DNA of 64,000 nt. Source: Gracilibacillus timonensis (GTDB lineage Bacteria; Bacillota; Bacilli; Bacillales; Amphibacillaceae). Below, one piece after another: positions 47,636-56,106 of the stretch; the stretch's first letter is position 1; the number at the start of each line of letters is the position of its first letter. Below the pieces are notes generated by a model. That model was not told the origin of the DNA. It ran no database searches and saw only the letters and a program-made list of their open reading frames with translations. The stretch is taken from positions 1,240,001 to 1,304,000 of the forward strand of contig NZ_FLKH01000012.1 of assembly GCF_900086715.1 (NCBI RefSeq). The letters run 5' to 3'. The translations under genes were made by a program, and so were the position numbers.

Positions 47636-47827
47636 TTAGTGAGGGTAGTGCATAAGAAAAACCAACCGGGCAAACTCTGCCTGTGCTTTTATTACTAGCA
47701 GGAGGGCGCCTTTCCGGTTAGATTGTGCTTCTCTCCCTCGTTGGAACCGTGCTAGCAGAACTACCGCACACAGCTCTCCTCCATCTTCCTTCACAGCTTC
47801 TGCTATCCTTACAAGTTTTGTGTACAT
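47636..47827 (-). CDS. Doubtful small open frame, 63 codons
   Basis: The frame starts at an ATG eight bases after a weak AGCAGGA site and reads MYTKLVRIAEAVKEDGGELC at the N-terminus. The middle is basic, and I recognise no family. Its last 20 codons run through the orphan hairpin (47668-47682) that is related to the terminator near element A2, so the frame may be accidental. It lies inside a non-coding repeat-rich gap. I list it only because it is the best open frame in 870 bp. Confidence 0.15.
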   Translation of the reverse strand: MYTKLVRIAEAVKEDGGELCAVVLLARFQRGREAQSNRKGALLLVIKAQAEFARLVFLMHYPH

Positions 47828-48009
47828 GATAGATATCCTGCTACCTCTGGGGGTTTTCGGGGCTCTATTTAACCTCCTAATTGTCGTTTCGATGGAAGTT
47901 GGTTTATTGGTATAATAGCTCCTTTTTATAAGGTGAGAAAGGATAGATTTTTGGCTGCGATAGGTGTTTAAGCTACTTTGATTTGGAAATAAACATCATT
48001 TCCATACAA

Positions 48010-48100
48010 GAGGCCGCTAAGGTGTATGATGCAAAGTAGCTTCGCAATTATTTTGAGAGAATGCGTGTGCTAAACAACCGCTTCGCCCAAGCCTTTCGCT
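48010..48100 (+). repeat. Dispersed element A, diverged copy (A6)
   Basis: GGCCGCTAAGGTGTATGATG followed by CAAAGTAGC matches the A1/A2 start (TGCCGATAAGGTGGATTA, then TTAAGTAGC) with scattered changes. The similarity fades after about 60 bases. Confidence 0.5.
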
Positions 48101-48192
48101 TTTACCCACGGGGCATAAGTAAACAAGCGACTTAAACAAAGAACACCTTCATCGTGTTTCCTATACTTAGGCACAGCTCTCCAGCTAACTTG

Positions 48193-48225
48193 AAAAAAGA
48201 AAACCACTTTTTCAAGTGGCTTTCT
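48193..48225 (-). terminator. Terminator of the fla/che operon (after swrB)
   Basis: On the minus strand AGAAAGCCACTT, loop GAAA and AAGTGGTTTTCT form a 12-bp stem with one mismatch, followed by six T. The same stretch is homologous to the hairpin part of module B in A3 and A4 (AGCTAACTTG then AAAAGAA, CTTTTTCAAGTGG). Confidence 0.92.
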
Positions 48226-48280
48226 TTGGGGAAGCACCATACGTTCCTATTTACTTTGGCTTAGTGTTAATGCATCGAGG

Positions 48281-48760
48281 TTATTTATGATTAAACTTCA
48301 GCAATAACTCAATCTCTGTTTTTCCTTTGTTTAACTTTTTCGCTATCCCCTCTATGGTATAACCTTTATCTTGTAGGTGAAGGGCCTGGGCAATAAGTGA
48401 CTGCTCGAGTTTGTCTTCTACCTGATCCACTTCAGTGATAGGCTGATAATCTGCTGTTAGCGTTTCGACAGCTTCATCAGGCTGTTCTGTTTCCTGATGA
48501 GGTGGTTGTTCGGCATTTGTGACAATTGGCTCCTTAGTACGACTGGAGGATTGTTCCGCTTCCAAACGCTCGATTAACGCCGCATTCTCTTCTTTAATTT
48601 CTACTAAATACAATGCTAAAGTATCCTCCAGTGAGCGAGACTGTTCCTTCATACGAAGTTCTGCTTCTTCTACTGCGTCTACCTTCTTCTTCCATTGCTT
48701 TATAATGATAAAGGTTACCAGGTGGATCAAAAAACTAATTAATAACAAAAAATAAATCAT
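48281..48760 (-). CDS. swrB: SwrB/YlxL-like motility protein
   Basis: The 159-residue protein has one N-terminal membrane helix (MIYFLLLISFLIHLVTFIII), a charged coiled coil at about 25-70, a Glu/Gln-rich linker, and a C-terminal helix-turn-helix-like segment (LHLQDKGYTIEGIAKKLNKGKTEIELLLKF). This is the layout of SwrB (YlxL), which in B. subtilis promotes flagellar basal-body maturation and sigma-D activity. It is the last gene of the fla/che operon before rpsB, as in B. subtilis. Sequence identity to SwrB is low by eye; position carries much of the assignment. Confidence 0.82.
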   Translation of the reverse strand: MIYFLLLISFLIHLVTFIIIKQWKKKVDAVEEAELRMKEQSRSLEDTLALYLVEIKEENAALIERLEAEQSSSRTKEPIVTNAEQPPHQETEQPDEAVETLTADYQPITEVDQVEDKLEQSLIAQALHLQDKGYTIEGIAKKLNKGKTEIELLLKFNHK

Positions 48761-48769
48761 AGTCCGCTC

Positions 48770-49069
48770 CTATTTCATTAGATCAATCGTATGTCCTAAA
48801 TAAGGGTGAGGCAACTGACTTGTCACATTTGCTGACTCGTCCCTATCTTCTCCAAACATCATTTGCTCGGATGAGACATCGTTCTGTTTGACTCGTTCGC
48901 TATCCGTCTGCTTTTGTACCTGTGTCCGCTTCTGTTTATCTTGCCAGGTAATTTGCTCTGTCAATTGCTGCTGCTCTGTTTGGGGTTGTTGTTGAAGCTG
49001 TTGCTGTATTCTGCCTGCTTCCTGTGTTCTCGGTAAAGCGATCTGCATTTCCACTGCTTTCCAGCTCAT
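48770..49069 (-). CDS. Unknown Gln-rich small protein in the fla/che operon
   Basis: I do not recognise a characterised family. The 99-residue soluble protein has a short conserved-looking head (MSWKAVEMQIALPRTQEAGRIQ), a Gln-rich middle with likely coiled coil (about 20-70; QQQLQQQPQTEQQQ), and a tail PHPYLGHTIDLMK. Its ATG follows AGGAGGGGAGAACG, a strong ribosome site. It lies between fapA and swrB and is 9 bp from swrB; B. subtilis has no gene here. A motility-related or regulatory role is suggested only by context. Confidence 0.8.
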   Translation of the reverse strand: MSWKAVEMQIALPRTQEAGRIQQQLQQQPQTEQQQLTEQITWQDKQKRTQVQKQTDSERVKQNDVSSEQMMFGEDRDESANVTSQLPHPYLGHTIDLMK

Positions 49070-49133
49070 CGTTCTCCCCTCCTAATAAATAGCTTCTTTT
49101 ATTTGCTTTTGCTAACGTCATGGTTTTATCTAT

Positions 49134-49162
49134 AGTATACTGATATTACCTGCGACAAGCAA
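49134..49162 (-). promoter_or_regulatory. Possible internal promoter before the small gene and swrB
   Basis: On the minus strand TTGCTT (49157-49162) and TATACT (49134-49139) are 17 bp apart in the 126-bp gap after fapA. The -10 is good, the -35 only half matches. It could separate expression of the small gene and swrB from the long operon. Confidence 0.35.
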
Positions 49163-49195
49163 GCGTACTATGCTGTTATTCTAGCGATTGGTCAT

Positions 49196-50590
49196 TCATG
49201 ATTTATTGCGTTGCGTCTTACCCTCTATTGCATGGATCACAATTTCTTTTTGCTTCAAATAGGCCTGGAAATGTCGATTTCTTTGTTGTAAAATACGTTT
49301 ATATTTATCAAACGCTAATTCCACATTCTCAAAAGCTTCTTTGGTCACAATCAACTTTCGCTCTACCGGCTCGCTTCTTTCTGATTCTATCATGGCTAAT
49401 TCTGTTTCAACATCCAATAACTGATCGGCTATTTTGTTCATCGTATTTCTTTGCTTCAAAAGCATAATTCGTTCTTTTGCTGGCAAATCTCCATCCACCT
49501 TTTTCTTTTGCTGCAACATATCACCTAGCTGCCTTACTTTGCGCAAATTGGCATTTAGTTCTGTTTCTTCTTTTTTTAAAGCGGTTACAAAGTCGTGGGA
49601 TCGCCCATCGGAACGTATCACAATATTGGTCTTTGTATTAGCTGGATTTCCAAGAGTTGCTACCTCCATAGACTTTCCAGCAATACATTCGCCGCCAATA
49701 ATACTTCCGGACGTACAAAAAATACTGCCTCCTGCCGTACAGAAGCTATGCAGGATATCCCGCTTCACCCTCAGATCTCCTCCCGCTGTAATCTTTGCCT
49801 GATTAATATAACTTACCTCGACACTTCCCTCAGCGGTAATCACTGCCTTTTCCATGCCTGCGATACCATTATAGATTAAAATATTCCCACCAGATGTGAT
49901 CTCTGATGCTTCTACCATTCCATAAATGGTAATATCACCTTTTGCCTTGACTTGATAGCCAGCAGGAACATTACCGGTAATAGTAACGGCTCCATTAAAG
50001 TCGATATTACCAATCTTTAAGCTGAGATCGCCATCCACTTGATAGCGCGGGTAAACATGCAGGCTGTTCTTTCTGACCGATAGCTGTCCAACAGATGTGG
50101 AACGAAACGCCTGATCTTGTTCAACAAATACCACACCATTTCCTGCCTTGCAAAAATAGGGTTTGCCCCGTTTTTGTTTTATAGCCTTATGGTATACATC
50201 AATTCCTTCTTCACCATTAGTGGCTGGTTCCAGTTGAGCTAGTACTTCATTCTCCTCCACCATAGGGATTTTTTTGACATCGCGAAAATTGGAGCGTTCT
50301 GATTCTAGCATCACACTGGATGTCGTGTGTTTCATGATTAATTTTCCATTCTCTCCATCAATAGGTGGTTTTCCTTGAGCAATAAGCAGCTGCCCTTCTG
50401 AGATAAGTTGACTTTTCCAATCAAGCTGCTCTAAATCAATGATGCCATATTTTATTCCGGCCTGTTTAATTAATCCATAGATATCTTCTGGCAGAAGATT
50501 ATCATCACTATTTTTATCTTGCAAGCTGATTTTTGCGCTGAGTCGATCCTTTGCTACCTTAATGATTAACTTCTCCTGTCTATTAATCAT
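49196..50590 (-). CDS. fapA: FapA (DUF342) family protein
   Basis: The 464-residue protein has a central right-handed beta-helix-like region of repeated short strands (about 165-320; GDLSLKIGNIDFNGAVTITG, GDITIYGMVEASEITSGGNI-like), a family hallmark of DUF342/FapA. A coiled coil (about 335-455) follows, and an N-terminal domain precedes. FapA-type proteins are linked to flagellar assembly and placement in several bacteria; the exact job is unclear. It lies 21 bp after sigD. B. subtilis lacks it at this point, though related bacilli carry it. Confidence 0.88.
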   Translation of the reverse strand: MINRQEKLIIKVAKDRLSAKISLQDKNSDDNLLPEDIYGLIKQAGIKYGIIDLEQLDWKSQLISEGQLLIAQGKPPIDGENGKLIMKHTTSSVMLESERSNFRDVKKIPMVEENEVLAQLEPATNGEEGIDVYHKAIKQKRGKPYFCKAGNGVVFVEQDQAFRSTSVGQLSVRKNSLHVYPRYQVDGDLSLKIGNIDFNGAVTITGNVPAGYQVKAKGDITIYGMVEASEITSGGNILIYNGIAGMEKAVITAEGSVEVSYINQAKITAGGDLRVKRDILHSFCTAGGSIFCTSGSIIGGECIAGKSMEVATLGNPANTKTNIVIRSDGRSHDFVTALKKEETELNANLRKVRQLGDMLQQKKKVDGDLPAKERIMLLKQRNTMNKIADQLLDVETELAMIESERSEPVERKLIVTKEAFENVELAFDKYKRILQQRNRHFQAYLKQKEIVIHAIEGKTQRNKS

Positions 50591-50611
50591 AATCGTGTAC
50601 CGTCCTTCTCC

Positions 50612-51373
50612 TTATTTTTGGAACAAACGACGAATTTTCGTGATAGCTTGCTTATGTATTTGGGAGATGCGTGAGGTTGTTAAATTTAATACCTTGCCTA
50701 TCTCGGTGAATGTTAATTCTCTATCATAAAACAAATCTAGCACGAGCTGTTCCTTCTCATTTAACTGCTGTATACACTTCGCTAATTCTTGATAATCTTC
50801 CTGCTGCAGCACATGGGCATCTGGCTGCATTTGTTTATCATCTGGAATCAAATAACCGATCGATTCGCGGTTTTCCTCGGTAGTTGTTTTACTTTTTTCT
50901 TCCATTGATAATAAATGGGCAAAAAAACTATCCTTTAGTGTTTCTTCCACTTCCTCTTTCGTGATCTGCAGATAAGCAGCAATTTCCTCATTCGTTATTT
51001 CATGCTGCCGTTCTTGTTCCAGCCGTTCCATTGTTTGTTCCAATTTCTTTATTTTATCCCTTGTCGTTCGAGGAAGCCAATCTTCTTTACGTAAACCATC
51101 AATAATGGCACCTTTAATACGAAAAGAGGCATACGTATCAAATTTCAGTTCCCGGGTCGGATCAAACTTTAAAATGGCGTCATATAGACCAAACAAGCCT
51201 AGGCTGTGAATATCATCTCTATTTACACTTCTCGGAAGATTACTAGCAATTCGCTGCACATGATAATTAACAAGATACATATAATATTCAATCAATCGAT
51301 TGGTATCTTCTTCTCGTTTACTATGAAGCCAGTTATCCCAAAGAGTCTGCTCAGAAGTTGTGTCTTTTACCAT
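50612..51373 (-). CDS. sigD: Sigma factor SigD (FliA/WhiG family)
   Basis: SigD directs transcription of flagellin, motor, chemoreceptor and autolysin genes. The 253-residue protein has region 2 (LGLFGLYDAILKFDPTREL, FDTYASFRIKGAIIDGLRKEDW), region 3 (about 110-175) and region 4 with LVLDLFYDRELTFTEIGKVLNLTTSRISQIHKQAI. That is the FliA layout. It follows cheD after 44 bp. The order cheC-cheD-sigD is that of B. subtilis. Confidence 0.97.
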   Translation of the reverse strand: MVKDTTSEQTLWDNWLHSKREEDTNRLIEYYMYLVNYHVQRIASNLPRSVNRDDIHSLGLFGLYDAILKFDPTRELKFDTYASFRIKGAIIDGLRKEDWLPRTTRDKIKKLEQTMERLEQERQHEITNEEIAAYLQITKEEVEETLKDSFFAHLLSMEEKSKTTTEENRESIGYLIPDDKQMQPDAHVLQQEDYQELAKCIQQLNEKEQLVLDLFYDRELTFTEIGKVLNLTTSRISQIHKQAITKIRRLFQK

Positions 51374-51417
51374 CGAATCACCTTCTTTCCGTTTTGCTTG
51401 TTATAGTACGTGACTTC

Positions 51418-51909
51418 TTATATCTGGCTGACGCCCCCGTGAACGGTGCGTATATCCATTATTCCTGTTTCAACATGGAACTCAATCGTTCTCCCTTTAC
51501 TCCCACCTACATCTTGGGCGATCACCTTCACTTGATGCTCTCTCAGTTTGTTTTGTACGGCTTCAATATTTCTTTCTCCTATTTTTAACATATTCTGTTG
51601 AGGCTGCATGGAAAACATGTGAGCACCACCAGCGATTTTGGCTTTTAAATGAGCACGGCGAGCCCCCTTATCAAGTAGTTCCTTCATTAATAGATCAATA
51701 GCTGTATCGGCATACTTCATTTTGTTTATCGTAGGCTTCTTGGTTGTTGTGGAATTTGGAAGCATGACATGCGCCATTCCTGCCAGTTGTTTGTTGTAAA
51801 TTACTACGCCTACACATGAACCTAACCCGGAGGTCTTTAAGCTATTAGGTACTTCTGTCACTTTTAAATCGGCAATGCCAACCTTTATAATCGTCTTAGT
51901 CAAGGTCAT
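51418..51909 (-). CDS. cheD: Chemoreceptor glutamine deamidase CheD
   Basis: CheD deamidates receptor glutamines and is regulated by binding CheC. The 163-residue protein shows the nucleophile C32 in GLGSCVGVVIYN and the general base H47 in AGMAHVMLP, followed by KAKIAGGAHMF. Its ATG overlaps the cheC stop by one base (TAATG), matching a stable CheC-CheD complex. Confidence 0.97.
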   Translation of the reverse strand: MTLTKTIIKVGIADLKVTEVPNSLKTSGLGSCVGVVIYNKQLAGMAHVMLPNSTTTKKPTINKMKYADTAIDLLMKELLDKGARRAHLKAKIAGGAHMFSMQPQQNMLKIGERNIEAVQNKLREHQVKVIAQDVGGSKGRTIEFHVETGIMDIRTVHGGVSQI

Positions 51910-52532
51910 TATTCTTGAACTCCTAGTGATTGAAATATTTTCTCAAACGACTCCAGTTCAGGTAATAATAAAAAATGGCCCTTTACGGTGTCGTCCTGTT
52001 GATTGTTCTCTTCAATAGATGTATCAATAATAATGGCGTAGTCACTTTCTTGTGAGATTTCTACCAGACCCTGCATTAAAATAGCTGCTGCCATATCAAA
52101 TAATAAGGTAGGTACCGTTGGCTGCATATTAATAGCGGTGAAATCTGATAAGGCAGACAAATAAGAGCCAGATAGAATATTTCCCACTTCTGAAACAGCG
52201 GAAAGCGCCATTTCATCGCTAGATACATCTTTCACTGGTACACCAAGGAGCTTTTCTGCGAGCGCATTAGCCTCTTCTGGTTTCAGAACAAAAAACATAC
52301 TGCCTGGTGCTTCTCCTTGAATACGAAGACATACACTTACAATTTCTTGATCCGGCCCACCCACATATTCCATTAATTCATTAAAGCCTACAATTTTAAT
52401 AGCTGGCACCTTCATATCAATTTTTTTGTTCAATAAGCCAGATAAAGCAGTTGCTGCATTTCCCGCTCCAATATTGCCGATTTCCCCCAGAACATCTAAA
52501 TGATACGATGATAACTTATTGATATCTACCAT
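51909..52532 (-). CDS. cheC: CheY-P phosphatase CheC
   Basis: CheC removes phosphate from CheY and inhibits CheD. The 207-residue protein keeps both CheC/CheX active-site helices: LDVLGEIGNIGAGNAATALS near the N-terminus and LSAVSEVGNILSGSYLSAL near residue 115. The ATG at 52532 is seven bases after GAGGAG, inside the end of cheW; an earlier GTG would precede that site. Coupled to cheD. Conserved gene order with B. subtilis. Confidence 0.97.
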   Translation of the reverse strand: MVDINKLSSYHLDVLGEIGNIGAGNAATALSGLLNKKIDMKVPAIKIVGFNELMEYVGGPDQEIVSVCLRIQGEAPGSMFFVLKPEEANALAEKLLGVPVKDVSSDEMALSAVSEVGNILSGSYLSALSDFTAINMQPTVPTLLFDMAAAILMQGLVEISQESDYAIIIDTSIEENNQQDDTVKGHFLLLPELESFEKIFQSLGVQE

Positions 52533-53007
52533 AGGCCAGCTCCTCATTTCCACTTACCGACACTAATAACCCCATATCCATCACTTTTTCCATCTCTAAG
52601 ATCATGATTAAACGCTTATCGATCTTGGCTACTCCCTTCATATAATCGACATCAACAGTACCGATTACTTGAGGGGTAGGTTCCATTTGTTCGGTAGGGA
52701 TGTCCATCACATCATATGCCGCGTCCACTATTAATCCAGCCGCATAATCTTCCATATGAATGATGATAATCCTGGTGCTTTCTGTGGCTTCCAATGGAGA
52801 CTGCATGCCAAAGCGCTCTCGCAAATCAACAATTGGTGTAATCACCCCGCGCAGGTTAATCACCCCTTTTACACAAGAAATAGTTTGAGGAACCCGAGTG
52901 ATCGGTTGACTGCGCTCGATGGCAGCTACCAAATCGACTGGTATCGCATATTCTTCTTGCTCTAGCTCTACAATGATATATTTATTTATATCTGTCTGAT
53001 TCATCAT
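52516..53007 (-). CDS. cheW: Chemotaxis adaptor CheW
   Basis: CheW couples chemoreceptors to CheA. The 163-residue protein is a single CheW domain with YIIVELEQEEYAIPVDLVAAIER, GVINLRGVITPIVDLRERFG and the C-terminal DVDYMKGVAKIDKRLIMILEMEKVM-like strands. The start is at one of two adjacent ATGs (53007 or 53004), both suitably placed after AGGAGG; the first is used. It overlaps cheC and lies 10 bp after cheA. Confidence 0.97.
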   Translation of the reverse strand: MMNQTDINKYIIVELEQEEYAIPVDLVAAIERSQPITRVPQTISCVKGVINLRGVITPIVDLRERFGMQSPLEATESTRIIIIHMEDYAAGLIVDAAYDVMDIPTEQMEPTPQVIGTVDVDYMKGVAKIDKRLIMILEMEKVMDMGLLVSVSGNEELAYGRYQ

Positions 53008-53017
53008 GCTCAACCTC

Positions 53018-55036
53018 CTAACTTATGAGTGAATTGCTGTCTATGATTAAGGCTACCTGTCCATCTCCCAAAATCGTTGCTCCCGATATAGCAAAGACAT
53101 TTCCTAAAAACTCACCTAATGACTTGAGAACAATCTCTTGTTGGCCAATAAAGGTATCGACCATTAATCCGGCCATCTTATCACCTTTGCGGATGATAAC
53201 AACAGAATAAAGTTCCGATTCTTCTTCATCCGCCGGCACTTCAAATACCTTTTTTAAATCAATTAATGGTACTACTTTGCCGCGGAAGTCCATCACCTTC
53301 TTATGGTGTGCACTGAGAATATCCGAGCGTTGTATAATTGCTGTCTCAATAATGGATGACAGTGGAATAGCATATTTTTCATCTGCTACTTCAACAAGTA
53401 ACGCTGAAATAATCGAGAGAGTCAATGGTAATTGAATCGAAAAGAGAGAACCCTTTCCTGCTTCCGATTCGATCGTTAATACACCGCCGAGCGATTCAAT
53501 TGTATTTTTCACCACATCTAAGCCGACTCCACGACCGGAAACATCACTAATTTGATCAGCAGTAGAAAATCCACTTGATAAAATAAGCTGATAGATTTCT
53601 TGATCAGCCATTTGTGCAGCATCTTCCGCTGTTATAACTTGGTTGGCTATTGCCTTATGGACTACCTTATCTTTATTGATACCCGCACCATCGTCAGAGA
53701 TTTCGATAAAGACATGATTGCCACTATGATAAGCCTTCAATAATAGTTGACCAGTTTCAGCTTTGCCTGCCTCCACTCTTCTTTCTGGTGCTTCAATGCC
53801 ATGGTCTAATGAATTACGAATTAAATGGACTAACGGATCGCCGATCTCATCAATGACGGTTCGATCCAGCTCTGTTTCTGCTCCTTCAATTTTCAAATCA
53901 ATCTGTTTGCCTAGATCCTTGGAAAGTTGGCGAACCATTCTAGGGAATCGATTAAATACTTGTTCAACCGGAACCATGCGCATATTCAAGATAATATTTT
54001 GCAGATCATTAGAGATTCTTGACATTCGTTCGACGGTCTCTTGCAATTCGCTGTGCCTCAAGTTATGAGAAATCTGTTCCAACTGCCCTCGATCAATCAC
54101 CAATTCTTCAAATAAATTCATTAAAGCGTCCAATCTGTCAATATTGACACGGATCGTTTTATTGGCGGTAGGCTTGGCCATTTGTTTTGGATTCTTAGCA
54201 GGAGCGTCTGCACTTTGTTCTGATGGCTGATTGGATGGCTCAGCTTCCAATTCCTGCTGATTTTCATCTTGTTGATTGGATAGTGTAAATTCTCGAACGG
54301 ATACTTCTTCGATCTCTGATACCTTCAATATCTTTTGTTCTACAAGGTCTGGAGTCTCTTCAGTAATCACCAACACATGAAAAGACAGATCAAATTTCTC
54401 ATCCTCTAATTCTTGCACCGTTGGATCGGATTTGATGACTTCTCCAACTTGTTCCAACACCTCAAATACCATATAGACACGTGCGGCCTTCAACAGGCAA
54501 TTTTCATTCAATTTCACAAAAACCTCTAAGTTATGGCAGTTTTTTTCTTGGGACTGGGTCAAAATAGCTTGTTCAAACTCATCGACTTGTTGAAACCAGG
54601 TCAGCGGCTGCTCGGCAGCTACTGATAAGGATTGGTCTTCGGGCACTGAAATGGGTTCTTTATTTTCAATCGCTTGCAGAGCAGTAACTAATGCTTGGAC
54701 ATCTGCCGCTCCATCGCCACCTTCCGCAATGTCTAACACCATCCCCTCTAATTGATCAACAGCTTGAAAAATAACATCAATCATGTCCGTATGAATCGAT
54801 AACTGATGGTTTCGTACAGCGTCCAGCACATTTTCTAATTTGTGTGTCAAATTCGCAATATCTTGATAGCCCATGGTTGCTGCCATTCCCTTTAAAGTGT
54901 GGGCGGCACGAAAAATTTCGCTGATCGTATCCATATTATTCGGTTCTTTCTCTAGTACTAATAACTGATCATTTAATGATTGGATATGTTCTTTACTTTC
55001 TTCAATAAACACTTCTAGATAATCATTCATTTCCAT
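53018..55036 (-). CDS. cheA: Chemotaxis histidine kinase CheA
   Basis: CheA autophosphorylates on receptor signals and passes phosphate to CheY and CheB. The 672-residue protein has all five domains: P1 Hpt with H46 in FRAAHTLKGMAATMG, a P2 region (about 160-260), P3 dimerisation helices (about 300-360), P4 ATPase with HLIRNSLDHGIE, ISDDGAGI and SGRGVGLDVVKNTIE, and P5 CheW-like. The ATG at 55036 is six bases after GAGGTG, preferred to the GTG at 55045. A Gln/Pro-rich linker lies before P3. Confidence 0.98.
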   Translation of the reverse strand: MEMNDYLEVFIEESKEHIQSLNDQLLVLEKEPNNMDTISEIFRAAHTLKGMAATMGYQDIANLTHKLENVLDAVRNHQLSIHTDMIDVIFQAVDQLEGMVLDIAEGGDGAADVQALVTALQAIENKEPISVPEDQSLSVAAEQPLTWFQQVDEFEQAILTQSQEKNCHNLEVFVKLNENCLLKAARVYMVFEVLEQVGEVIKSDPTVQELEDEKFDLSFHVLVITEETPDLVEQKILKVSEIEEVSVREFTLSNQQDENQQELEAEPSNQPSEQSADAPAKNPKQMAKPTANKTIRVNIDRLDALMNLFEELVIDRGQLEQISHNLRHSELQETVERMSRISNDLQNIILNMRMVPVEQVFNRFPRMVRQLSKDLGKQIDLKIEGAETELDRTVIDEIGDPLVHLIRNSLDHGIEAPERRVEAGKAETGQLLLKAYHSGNHVFIEISDDGAGINKDKVVHKAIANQVITAEDAAQMADQEIYQLILSSGFSTADQISDVSGRGVGLDVVKNTIESLGGVLTIESEAGKGSLFSIQLPLTLSIISALLVEVADEKYAIPLSSIIETAIIQRSDILSAHHKKVMDFRGKVVPLIDLKKVFEVPADEEESELYSVVIIRKGDKMAGLMVDTFIGQQEIVLKSLGEFLGNVFAISGATILGDGQVALIIDSNSLIS

Positions 55037-55041
55037 ATCTT

Positions 55042-56100
55042 TCACCTCTGTTTAGGGACTTTTTGTGCTAGTACCTCACTGATATGATGGATATCTGCTT
55101 GATAATTGATTAAACCTGTCTTTACGGCAGCTTGAGGCATACCGTATACAATACAAGTTTCTTCTGATTGGGCAATAGCTATCGTTTTAGGGTGTTTCTT
55201 CTTCAAGGTAATCAAGCCATTTGTCCCGTCACTTCCCATTCCAGTGAGTACGACAGCAATCGGATGACAAGAGCGTAAGTTGGCTACTGATTCAAATAGC
55301 ACATCAACGGCGGGCTGATGTCCATTAACCGGATGACCTAGCTCGACCTTCGCCGTCCAATGGCTTCCTGTACGGACCACACTAAATTGTTTACCACCTT
55401 GTGCCAGGTAGACATGACCTTTCTCGATCACATCGCCATGCTCCACTTCTTTCACCTGCAACTTGGATAATTTATTCAGACGCTCGGCTAGTGATTTGGT
55501 AAAACCGCGAGGCATATGCTGAACAATCACAATCGGTGCCTGTAGATCGGCAGGCAGCTGGCTGATCACATCTTGCAGTGCTCTGGGACCTCCAGTAGAA
55601 GCTCCAATGGCAATAATCGGATCCGTCCCTTGGATCGCCTTAACGGAAAAATTATTTTTGCTGGAACTTGGCTGTCTAGATGGTAGCAGACGCTGCTGCT
55701 TCACTTCCACTGCTCGTTCTGCCTTCGTAACGATTTCCTGTTCGATCTCTTTAATATTTAAGGAAATCGATCCCGACGGTTTAGCGATAAAATCAACGGC
55801 ACCATGTGACATGGCTTCCACGGTTTTGTCAGCGCCAGCTTTGGTGAGACTGGAGAGCATGATCACCGGTGTTGGTCTTACTCGCATCATCCCTTTAAGT
55901 GTTTCGATTCCATCCATTACAGGCATCTCCACATCTAACGTGACCAAATCCGGTTTCCATTGTCTCAGCTTTTCCAGCGCATCCTTTCCATTTCTCGCTG
56001 TACCGCATACCTCTAAATATTCTGAGGTATTCAATATATCGGTAATCATTTTTCTCATGAATGCTGAGTCATCTACCACTAAGATCTGTTTCTTTGTCAT
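55042..56100 (-). CDS. cheB: Chemotaxis methylesterase/deamidase CheB
   Basis: CheB removes receptor methyl groups. The 352-residue protein has an N-terminal receiver domain with phosphoacceptor D56 in LVTLDVEMPVMDG, a linker, and a C-terminal methylesterase domain with S168 in AIGASTGGPRAL, His in QHMPRGFTKSLAERL, and Asp in LTGMGSDGTNG. It lies six bases after flhG and ends five bases before cheA. Confidence 0.98.
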   Translation of the reverse strand: MTKKQILVVDDSAFMRKMITDILNTSEYLEVCGTARNGKDALEKLRQWKPDLVTLDVEMPVMDGIETLKGMMRVRPTPVIMLSSLTKAGADKTVEAMSHGAVDFIAKPSGSISLNIKEIEQEIVTKAERAVEVKQQRLLPSRQPSSSKNNFSVKAIQGTDPIIAIGASTGGPRALQDVISQLPADLQAPIVIVQHMPRGFTKSLAERLNKLSKLQVKEVEHGDVIEKGHVYLAQGGKQFSVVRTGSHWTAKVELGHPVNGHQPAVDVLFESVANLRSCHPIAVVLTGMGSDGTNGLITLKKKHPKTIAIAQSEETCIVYGMPQAAVKTGLINYQADIHHISEVLAQKVPKQR

Positions 56101-56106
56101 CGCTAT

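Larger units (their letters stand above)
47556..48192. other. Gap between swrB terminator and rpsB promoter
   Basis: This 640-bp stretch holds a weak orphan hairpin at 47655-47690 related to the one near A2, a doubtful 63-codon frame, and a diverged element A copy at about 48010-48100. At 48181-48225 is sequence homologous to part of module B that also forms the fla/che terminator. Confidence 0.65.
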
